Positions 55,081-64,000 of a stretch of 64,000 bases of DNA are shown here, in pieces (position 1 is the first letter of the stretch; each line of letters opens with the position of its first letter). Origin of the DNA: Tomocerus qinae (lineage: Eukaryota > Arthropoda > Collembola > Entomobryomorpha > Tomoceridae); assembly GCA_020055645.1 (NCBI GenBank), contig CM034546.1:31434001-31498000 (forward strand), in the 5' to 3' direction. The position numbers and the translations under genes were made by a program. The notes under the pieces are model-generated. The model ran no database searches and had not been told where the DNA came from. It saw nothing but the letters and a program-made list of their open reading frames with translations.

Positions 55081-58000
55081 CTAAATTGATACAGTTTCAT
55101 TTTCTAAATCGTATAACAATTTGATCCTTTTTAGCGTGCTTATAATATAAATAACTAGAGAATTAATTTTCCCACCATCATGCGAATCAATTAAGCACAG
55201 TATATCATTTGTGTTACTACATAATAGATAACTAGCTTGAGAACGATCATGTATTCTACACTCACACAGGAGATGGATAAGTGTGTTGGGTCTATTAAGA
55301 TTACAATTAGAACATGTCTCATTTTCATTAAATTTATAAACACATTTGTTGAAGTACAAGGAGTCACTATTAACCCTTAGCTGTGCAAGAATCGTTACAT
55401 AATTTCTCGGTAAACTACATTGGGTTGTAAATGAAGGAATATTCAAAGTGACGTTTTTAAAATGTTTATAGTACGCATACTGCGGGTAATTATTTAGTGC
55501 CAAGACATCCTCTCGCCTGCAACAATCCTTTACAGTTTTACAAATACTTTCGTATTCGGATGCAATGGCTTGAGCACTTAAATTATCCCATAAATTCACA
55601 ATACCCATGTCACTAAAAATTTCCCTACATTTTAAAGCCCAATTAAAAGTATTGTCCTTGTCTACGCTGCTTAATCTGATAAGCTCATACAAACAAATAC
55701 TAGGGTACCTGGATTCATCCATATTTAAGATTTTGAATAGGAATACACAAAGTCGTTTAATAATTTCAACCTTAGACTTACTACGGTTTGTTTCCAAACG
55801 TATAATACATCCAGGAACATTAGGTTTAACACCTAAATGTTTCCGTAGAAATTGGTTTTGATTTATCTCTATATTATCTAGATAGTTCAGACTCCAAACC
55901 TGACTACAGTATAAGAATGAAGAGAGAGCAATTGAGTCAAACAGTTGTAACTTTCCTTCCAGCTTTGCAAGCCTGCCTTTGAAAATGAGATCGCTTACGG
56001 CGTGCTTTGCAGCGTAGGTTCTTCCTTTGAAGTATTTTAAGGCCTTGGTGAATTTACAAGATGAAGCAAAAGGGACCCCAAGATAAACATATTCGCTGGT
56101 AATTTCTATAATCCGGCCTTGGTAGGTGAACCTTAAGTTTTTCTCCAGTCGGCCGCCCCTTCTGAAGACCACGACTTTTGTTTTTCCAAGATTCACCTCC
56201 AGTTTTAGCTTTTGAAAATATTTCTCTAGGTCTCGGATTTTTCGTTGAAGGCTGAACTTGTTGTCTGATACCACCACGGTATCATCCGCAAATAAGAGAG
56301 CGTGGATGACACATGACTTTGAAATAGGAATACCTCTCCAGTTTAAATTTTGCAGGTATGATTCTATGTCATAAATATAGGCGAGAACAAAAGTGGCGAG
56401 AGTGAGCACCCTTGGAGAAGTCCTTCAGTAATTGGGAAGTCGTCAGTATACGAGTTTTCGAGTCTAATCTTCATATTTGCCGTGTTGTAAATTTTTCTTA
56501 GTATCCGGATGATTTTCCCTGATACACCGATGTCAAATAGTCGATCCCAGAGGAGACTATGTGAAATACTGGGGAAAGCGCGGGCAAAATCAATGAACAA
56601 GGCGTAGACCTTTTTCGAATTCCTGGTACCGATCTGAATTGTACTATTGAGCGTAAACACTTACCAGCCTGAGCTTCCGGCAATATGTTAGTTTCATTTG
56701 CCCAGCTAGCGAGTCTTCTTTTTAACATGAATGTAAAAAGTTTTGCAGCAGCATTTAGTAGTGCAATTGGACGGTAATTTTCCGGTTGATCTACTGGACC
56801 CTTTTTGTGAAGCATGACTGTAATCGACTGTGACCATTCCTCCGGGGGTAACTCCTTGTCCATGATGTCGTTAAGAATGCACATTAAAATGAAAACGCTT
56901 TCTTCTGGCAAATTTTTTAGGAAATCATTCGATAATTGGTCGGGGCCAGGCGCTTTTTTGCATGGCAGACTTTTGATGGCATCATTGAGTTCTGATAGAG
57001 TAAATCTAGTTGTAAGTAATTCGCTGCCTGCATCTTGGTAATTTTTTATATGGAGATTTCTAGGTGGAGTTATTTTGCTATAGTAGTTGGACCACCCCTC
57101 ATTTCGTATTGGGCAAAATTTTGTGGGTTTACGTCTTAAAGTCTTGGCTGCTTTCCAAAATTCGCCAGGGGGCTTAAAGGAGCTCAGCTGTTTCCTTACG
57201 TTTTCGTAGAAGTCATTTGCTTTCTTTTTGCGTAATTTCACATAGTCGGCTTTCGCCTCGATATATTTCTTCCGCGACACTTCGTCCCAGTTTTTCTTCT
57301 TCGCCTGCCTATTAAGAAACTTGCATCTATTGAACATTTTTCGACATTCCGAATCAAACCAACGGGCATCAGGGATAACTTTTTGACGAATTCTCATGTT
57401 TGCAACTTCCGCCGCTTTTGTCATCGCCTCACTAAACTCAGAGTAGGTAGTTTGAACACTGGTAAGCGATCTCATTTCTGTTTGGTATACTTGTGAGTTT
57501 TCTGCTTTCCACCTCAATTTGCTCTCCCTCCAATTACTTTTACAGCAATAATCTCCTAAGTATAAAGCAATCGGAAAATGACAGGACTCGGTAACATTTA
57601 AAACCTTGAAATCCACCACATTAGCTAATAAATTGTTATTACAAATCATCAGATCAATTAGACTTCTGCCATTATTATTAGTGAATGTGTAATTACCCAT
57701 TCTGTCACCCTCCGTTCTTCCATTAATTACCGTAAGGTTTTGTTCGTCTAGAAAATTTGTTAAATTGTTTCCGTATTTGTTTGTTACTATATCACAAGAG
57801 TTCCTATCTGCAAGATACAAATTTGATAAGTTAGAATTAATTACATTATTGTATAATCCAATGCGGGCATTGAAATCCCCTGCTAGAATACAAGCTAAAT
57901 TCAAATTAAGGTTCCTTTCTTCGAAAAGATTACCAAGAGCCTTTAATTTGTCGTCATGTTTTTCATCTGATTGAATGTACACAGTACCTACAATCAGATT

Positions 58001-58330
58001 TTCATTTTTGCTAACACATTTAATTTCAACTATTATCCAGGATTCGCATTGGCTTATTATTTTAATTAGTTTAATATTAGTTTTGTGTAGTAATAAAGTA
58101 ATACCTCCCGAAGGACGACCCTTCTGTTTTTTTGTAGCATTTTGTTGAATACATAAAAAATTTGATAAGTAATTAGGAATTTTGAATTCAGCTGTGGTCC
58201 ATATCTCACATAGACCAATTATTGAAAATTGCTTAAATATGTTTTTTTCATCTGAATTTAAAAAATTTAATTTTTTTATACCTTCTATATTCCAATTTAA
58301 AAAAGAACAGTTAACGATTTCTTCCTTTGT
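55081..58330 (-). pseudogene. LINE ORF2: endonuclease-reverse transcriptase, frameshifted
   Basis: The frame opens right after the ORF1 stop without an ATG. The AP-endonuclease part includes 'LAGDFNARIG' near 57870 and a conserved His region. The RT begins near 56990 ('KKAPGPDQLSNDF', 'YRPIALLNAAAKLF'), shifts frame near 56650 where about ten expected residues are missing, continues with 'ALFIDFARAFPSISH' and 'GLLQGCSLSPLLF', shifts again near 56405, then 'LLFADDTVVV' carries the catalytic FADD. The C-terminus ends with a Cys/His cluster ('CSNCNLNRPN', then 'HLLCECRIH'). No RNase H was seen. Two lesions in the RT make this copy inactive. Confidence 0.88.
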
Positions 58331-58351
58331 CTGCCCTATGGGTTGAAGATG

Positions 58352-59014
58352 TCAAATCCGCCTTGGTGCCCGCTTGAGAATACGGCCTTCCGAGTCAGCA
58401 TCGAAGATCCCTTCTACTTTATTCCCTCTTTTGACAACCATTGTGGTGTATCTAATTTGCATCTTCAAATCAGGATCACTCCCTCGAAGTTCCTTGGCCT
58501 TACGGCGTAATGTTGCTTGCCCTCTGCGTTCCCCCTTGGTCAGGTCGTCATTCAGATAAATGGCTTCTTTGATTAGTTTTCTGTTGTTCATGATGTCCGC
58601 TTTATCCATTGATCTTATTAACTTAACCAGGACTGGACGTTTAGAGTCAGCTTTATGTTTGCCTAATCTGTAGATGTTGTCCACCAGGATTCCGTTGAGT
58701 TTTAAGTCGGCGCACAATTTTTGGAACTTTTGAAGTAGGGCCTGTTTACTTTCAGCTGGATCTTCCTCCCATCCTTGGATGACAATATTTTTGTCTCTCA
58801 ATGATCGATCGATGTCTTTTATCTTCATCTCGGTTTGGGCAACTTTTTTCGACAAGGATTCAGTCAGTAATATGTTTTGATCTAGTTTTTCCGTTAGTCT
58901 TCTTTCCATCGAGGCGAGTAGAGCAGGAATATCGGATTTATCGGGAGAGCACATTGCGGGATCTAATTGGTCTTTTGAACGCTTATTTTTGTTTTCACCC
59001 AATTCTTCAGACAT
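58352..59014 (-). CDS. LINE ORF1 nucleic-acid-binding protein
   Basis: 220 aa from an ATG. The N-terminal half contains a coiled coil ('MERRLTEKLDQNILLTES' onward). The C-terminal half ('NIVIQGWEEDPAES', 'DNIYRLGKHKADSKRPVLV') resembles the RRM-plus-basic-tail layout of L1-type ORF1 chaperones. It ends in TGA, after which the same frame continues into ORF2. Confidence 0.75.
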   Translation of the reverse strand: MSEELGENKNKRSKDQLDPAMCSPDKSDIPALLASMERRLTEKLDQNILLTESLSKKVAQTEMKIKDIDRSLRDKNIVIQGWEEDPAESKQALLQKFQKLCADLKLNGILVDNIYRLGKHKADSKRPVLVKLIRSMDKADIMNNRKLIKEAIYLNDDLTKGERRGQATLRRKAKELRGSDPDLKMQIRYTTMVVKRGNKVEGIFDADSEGRILKRAPRRI

Positions 59015-59159
59015 CAGAGAGGATGAAAAATTGTAGAAGGTGCACTTTTTGAAGCTTTCAGATGTGAAATATACTTAAAAATTTAGAAATTTGAGGAGCA
59101 AATTTTTCCCATGTGCTAACATTCAAAGCTCCCGCGCTAAATTTAACATGATCCAGATT

Positions 59160-59833
59160 AGTACAGGGAATAACCAAAGTCTGTACATAAGGAATGCAAA
59201 TTGACATTTTTTCAGTTTTTAATTTTTATAAATCCTTAGAAACGGGCAAATGACCTAAAATTTACCCTGAAGTGAAGACAACTTCATTCTTAAAAATCAG
59301 AACATCTCAGGGGGACATACATAGTAACTTACGAGAAGCGATTTTTCGTATGTCTAATCACTAGTGATCGGGACTGTGTTTGAATTTCTAGGGTTTAAGG
59401 AAGAAACCTTAACTGATGCTTCTTATCGGTTATTACTTAAAAACTGGGCTTCTGTGGTTTAAGTGGTTTACTTCTTTCTTAGGTGGTATTTATGCATAGC
59501 TTTAATAGTTATGAATAATAAATTAAATCAAATTACATGTGATTCGCAAATATGTGTGTGAAGTTAAATTAAATGGTAATTTAACTCCTGTACTCTAGAT
59601 TAGGTTATACATTATTACAATTAAGGCACAGAAATTCATGTTTCTATTTTACTTATACAAACTTAATGGTGAGATTTATATATGAATGCATTCCTTGCTA
59701 AATCTTCCCCGTAGTTCGTAGCCATACACAGAATTCAAATGCCATGTTTTGCAGAAAAAAGTACTTTATACATACATGACCAACATATTAAAATAAAAAC
59801 TTTATTTTTTAGGGAATGGTAATTTAGTTAAGA
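59160..59833. other. 3' flank of paralogue B
   Basis: Block 59230-59500 resembles 49350-49560 downstream of paralogue A, confirming the extent of the duplication. An AATAAA on the minus strand lies at 59801-59806, just after the gene's stop. No genes. Confidence 0.6.
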
Positions 59834-62544
59834 CTATTCATCAACATCAACATTGTTAGTAGATACATATTGAACAGGTTCACCTCCATTGGGTGGCAGC
59901 TTTGTTGCAAAATTAGTCTTCGTCATCGGCTTACCTGCACCGTCTGGCCGCTCTTCACGGAGTAATACACCGCGAATTTGTCTCCATTTTGGTGTTAATG
60001 GTGACCCAATATAAGCTCCTTCCATACAAGCCATTAGGTATCTACTCGCACCTCCGTAAACAAATGCTCCAAAAAGCTGTCTGAATACATCATTTGATGT
60101 ATCTGAGTCATCTGCATTAATCCTATTGACAATTTTTCATTAATAAATCAGTAAAGGATGTTGAGAAATTATTTTAATTAAAATTCCATTTAGATACACA
60201 TCATTACAATTGAACAACACATATCGATAGCTTACCATGTACTCGTAATAAATGAAAAAATATCTTCGTGATAATTGGCGTGGAAAACCGGTACAAAGGC
60301 TGACGTTTGGCCAGGAACGATTCTTGTGCAAAAGGCATTGACAGTGTTGACTATTTTCCAGTGTAGATCTATTGCTAAGTTAAGGTCGTAATCTATTTCA
60401 GCGGCTTCCTTGGTTGGGTTAATATCGTAAGGTATTCCGTTCATCATGACTTTGACATGAAACGGCAACATGTATTTCTTATTTTGCAGACGTGATACTA
60501 ACTAAAAACAAAAAATGTATAACGGTGCTAATTTTTAAAACTGTTATACACTATTCTCACATATTTGTAATATGATGAATTAAAATGGAAATCGCCAGTA
60601 ACGTGTTTGTTTGTGACAATGACATAATGTCATTGACATTGGAGTGCTAGTATTATTATTATTTTATAAATTATAATATATGGCCTTTGTATTAGTAAAT
60701 TAGAAAATATGAAATAAGTACGAAGTATTATGCCAAAATACCTTATTTATCGTATTAGGGGGTGTAGTTGGGTCTGCCAATAACCCGTTATAAAATTTAA
60801 TTTTGTCCAAAGTTTCAAGACTACGCACACGACGAAAATCTAGGCGATTTCTTTCATTTATTCCGTCTCGACAAATCTTCAAACTTTGTAAGAATTCATT
60901 ATTTAGCCCCCATTTGTCCATTGGTCTTTTAGCGTTGTCTTTCCAAATATCCATGAGTGTGGGCGTTTTCAAAGCTTCCAGTAAATAATATTCAATTATT
61001 CGATTGACGGCAGGTGCAAGCAAGGGAGATACTTGAGGACATGCCTTGATAAAAATCTCTTCCACCAAGTGCATAATTTCTAACCTCCAAACTCCTTCCA
61101 GTCTCTGAGCATAAGGAGGATCACCAGTAACAGAATCATCCACCAATCCATTAGGTCTTACTTCACCATGCCATTCAGTTCTAGCAGTCCCCATAACGTG
61201 GTTCAAGTATTCACATACCTTATCATTGCCATTGTCACAAGTGTCTGTATTAAATTAAAATGTTTTTAAGAATTGTTAGCCAGAGTTCAACCAGCCCGTG
61301 AGTATACAGTTGCTAGGGGTAAAAGTGGCTAGTGGGCGGGTAAATTGTTAGGTAGATAGTGGGCAAAAGGGGCAATTTAAAAGTCAAAATGGGGCTAAGT
61401 AATACCGTAAAGGATGTAAAAATTGGCGCAAATTTTTGAATTTTAATTACTTTTGCCCACTACCCCATTTGCCTGGGTAGGTGGGCAAAATGGAAAAAAG
61501 CTGGCTAAAATAGAACTCTGTTGATAGAAAGCATGCATCCAGAGGGGAGACATAAATATTGGGCTAGAGCACCACTAAATTCCAAGCCATATAGGATTTT
61601 TGTCAGAGAAGGATAAAATTCGGAAAAATTTTGTTTATTTTTGAAAAAAAACCTCTTTTTATTGAAATTTAAGGGAGCTCTAGCCCCTGCCCCCACTCTA
61701 GATATATACGTTCTTGATTAACCGCATTATAACAACTCATAAGAAAGTAACAAATAGACCTACCTGGAGGTTTTGGAATTTCTGGTGAACAGTCTGTAGC
61801 GTCGTATCGAATGTTTGCGAAATTAGTATTATTAGCGTCTGGACCATGACCACCAGGGAAATTTGGATCATTAGGGAAATAGTAGCCAGGATATGGAAAT
61901 AAGCCATAGGTCGGAGGTAGATAACTATTTGTTGGAGAAATCGGATAGCCTGGGTATCCTGGTTTAGGTGGTTTTCCAGGTGATCCCAAATTGGTTAATA
62001 ATTGGGGATCAATTATTCGAAAGTCGATCAATTGACTAATATTTAGATTTGTGCTGCCCGGTATTATAGATCCATAGTCTCCATCGGGACAATCGTACCA
62101 TTTGTAGTCTGTGTTGGTTAAATTCGTAAATAACTTGCCGAATTCTGGATCCGAAAATGGCTCTTTTACTGTACACACATATCCAGTGTTATCAGTATCC
62201 ACTGCCGTTGGTCTAGGGACAAATGTTACGTTTATTCGGAGTGGTGCAATTGAAAGACAATATGCCTTAGGATTATAGGTTAACGCATGGTAAGGTGAAC
62301 ATGGATCAGTTACAGTTGGTACACATGGTGTACAGGATGTAGCGGGTGATGTGATTACACATGGTGGTATTGGTCCGCTTTGAAGTTTCCCAGTTGGTAC
62401 AACCATGAAAGCGAAAGAAGCTCCAGTTTTAAAACTAAACACTGAGTACCTCGAGCTAACATATGCAAACTTAGAGGCATAGTACATTTCCTTCGAGGGC
62501 ATTCGGTAGTCGTCAGAGTCTCCAAATAAGGTTATCCCGAAAAT
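59834..62544 (-). CDS. Unrecognised secreted-type protein, paralogue B (5' exons outside window)
   Basis: Four exons match exons 3-6 of paralogue A: 62544-61764, 61244-60742, 60501-60236 and 60122-59834, with the same phases and, for two of them, identical lengths (503 and 266). Protein similarity is very high over most of the length, including the Cys-rich segment, the Pro/Gly/Tyr linker and the 'DACMEGAYIG' region. The exception is the last 27 or so residues of exon 4, which are unrelated between copies. Counterparts of exons 1-2 are not found before 64000; the intron is longer here and contains a foldback element. The frame is intact, so the gene is probably active. Function unknown. Confidence 0.75.
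61260..61763. other. Expanded intron 3 of paralogue B
   Basis: About 500 bases against about 65 in paralogue A. It contains repeated 'gtgggcaaaa' phrases, suggesting a small transposable-element insertion of unidentified type. Confidence 0.45.
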
Positions 62545-63194
62545 CTAAACAACAATAGGTAGGTAAGTAAAATACCAAGTACCGTTTTAATTTTTTAATT
62601 GGTTTGCTCAAAATTAAATAGTAGGGGATACCCGGATAGTCTACCCGCATATCTTTGCAGATTTGGAAGGAAACGGGGGAATAGACTAGTTACGGTCTTT
62701 TATTCAGTTTGAAATCAATATGATAAACAGTTATGTGACAACTCAAAGGAAACGGAGGACGAAACGAAAACCCGCTGCTTAAGGGTGACTTCCCTTGCGC
62801 AGAAAACAGGTCACAGTCACTTTACAGCTAAAATTATATATTCTAAAAATTGACTGGCTAAGGAACCTGAATAGGGAATTTTTGAAAAATGTAATTTAAA
62901 TTCGAGAAATCATTTTTAGAAAATAAAAAATTTTAGTAAGTAATCTGCCACGTTAGATTTTTTTTAAATTTTAAATTGTAGCAAAGGCCAAGTACTATCT
63001 ATAGATTTTTGAACATTGCTCTTTGTACTTCTATATCTGTACGCTTATCCAAGGAGATTTCCTACTCAAATACATTATGAGTACATGTGGTAGTCCAGAA
63101 GAGCACGGGTGCCAGTAGCGCTAATGGCTAGTCCACAGGAGCACTGCTCTTGGGGCTTAGCCATAGGAGCTATCGACTTTAGTCCATAGGAGCA
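62545..63194. other. Intron 2 of paralogue B, left part
   Basis: No exon detected. Short direct repeats 'tagtccacaggagca' and 'tagtccataggagca' occur near 63130 and 63180. Confidence 0.45.
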
Positions 63195-63925
63195 GCTCTG
63201 ATTTCTGAATTATAAATATTATTATTAGTCATCATATAATTAGTCAGTAGGTTAATATTGCATGAAAATACTTTGGACACAGTAAAATTAATAAGTAACA
63301 TCATTAAATAGACAAGTGAATCAGAGTAAAGGAGATTAATCGCAGTGAACATTAATACAATTATTGTTGCCTACATGACACTTGGTACTACAAGGAATTT
63401 TTTTTCCTGCATGCGCATATTTTAGTTCCACAACTGCAAATTAAGACTCTGAAATATGCTGTACTTGGAATACTCGACGTCCGATACCTAAGCCTACAGC
63501 TGGGTGCCCGATTTATGCCAGCGGTCCTATGAACAGAGTGCAAATTGGCCTAATCGACTTGAGGTCTAAAAGTGACAGTGAGTACAAATGGATCACTTAC
63601 AATTTCAATTACAATGTGATAAAAAGGAATCATAGACTCATGGGTAAAATGGCCGCTAACTTCTATCAAATACATAAGTGTATTAAGGTCCTTCACTTCC
63701 CACAATGGTCAATCTATTTGTAAATGTAAGACTAGTTGTGGAACTAGAATTTGCGCAATCAGAAAAAAGTACCTTGTAGTACCAAGTGTCATGTAGGCAA
63801 CAATAATTGTATAATGTTCACAGCGATTATTCTCCAAAGCATTATTAACCAACTATTAGCAATATTAACCTACTGATGTATTATATAATGACTAAAAATA
63901 ATATTCCAATATATAATCGCAGACT
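63195..63925. mobile_element. Foldback element with about 210-250-bp inverted arms
   Basis: The left arm (about 63195-63450) and right arm (about 63722-63925) are inverted copies. 'gttgcctacatgacacttgg' in the left arm pairs with its complement near 63780-63800; 'gtaggttaatattgc' and 'tagttccacaact' are also mirrored. The left arm has an extra stretch of about 45 bases. The interior (63451-63721) has a short plus-strand open frame without support. Non-autonomous DNA element likely. Confidence 0.8.
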
Positions 63926-64000
63926 GAGAAAAATTTCCTACCTAAATAACTATGTATGTCTGGTAGGGCAAATTTGAATTTTACCGCGTGGTTCCAAGGA

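Larger units (their letters stand above)
54743..59144 (-). mobile_element. APE-type non-LTR retrotransposon (LINE), 4.4 kb
   Basis: Bounded by a perfect 15-bp target duplication (54728-54742 and 59145-59159). The minus-strand 3' end carries a short tetranucleotide tail (AATC)n instead of poly(A). It has a 5' UTR of about 130 bases, ORF1, ORF2 (endonuclease, RT) and a 3' UTR of about 340 bases. It is nearly full length but ORF2 is broken. It inserted into the duplicated spacer after the segmental duplication, since the counterpart region near copy A lacks it. Confidence 0.92.

Noticed and set aside
57765-57974. Plus-strand frames across the LINE and paralogue regions
   Set aside because: They are antisense shadows of the minus-strand coding sequences.

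Overview
This looks like a piece of an AT-rich arthropod nuclear genome. Genes are split by short GT-AG introns, chemoreceptor-type genes are present, and transposable elements are dense. A springtail or other basal hexapod is my best guess; that is an inference from gene style, not a demonstrated assignment. Nothing bacterial is present.

Region 1-9.5 kb. A decayed minus-strand fragment with C2H2 fingers and a segment resembling the N-terminal part of the DNA-polymerase protein of Maverick/Polinton-type elements lies at 1-1551. It is followed by a 97-bp minisatellite (2290-2700), a small spliced gene for a probable secreted protein (3106-3965), and a seven-transmembrane chemoreceptor-like gene with one frameshift (5406-6618). 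A hAT-type MITE sits exactly at that gene's poly(A) signal. Then come a 1.1-kb near-perfect palindrome (7311-8424) and a broken copy of the chemoreceptor's first exon (about 8455-8600).

Region 9.5-22.7 kb. Five plus-strand exons encode TM3 to the C-tail of an orexin/allatotropin-receptor-like rhodopsin-class GPCR. Its TM6-TM7 intron is 10.5 kb because a young, complete Ty3/Gypsy-type LTR retrotransposon (12395-22007, minus strand) has inserted there. The element has 812-bp LTRs with only two differences noticed, an ATAT target duplication, gag and pol joined at a canonical GGGAAAC slippery heptamer, a pol extension beyond one in-frame UGA, and an extra zinc-knuckle ORF sitting directly behind a splice acceptor.

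Region 22.7-27.9 kb. This holds gene remnants and a divergent ionotropic-receptor pseudogene (24427-26224), then sequence without genes.

Region 27.9-45.75 kb. A single tandem satellite array of about 48 units of 369 bp fills this stretch. Its left edge is degenerate and its interior is highly homogenised.

Region 46.0-64 kb. A complete eight-exon hedgehog acyltransferase-like MBOAT gene (46015-48574, minus strand) is followed by two tandem paralogues of a large, unrecognised secreted-type protein: copy A at 49839-53079 (749 aa, complete) and copy B at 59834-62544 (its 5' exons lie outside the window). The duplication carried along a fragment of the acyltransferase 5' end (about 54296-54720). 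Copy B's downstream side was later split by a 4.4-kb APE-type LINE (54743-59144) with a 15-bp target duplication. A hAT MITE with a perfect 8-bp target duplication (48900-49320) and a foldback element (about 63195-63925) complete this region.

There is no operon-like co-operation between the genes. The strongest leads are the satellite array, the coding architecture of the LTR element, and the unrecognised paralogous secreted family.
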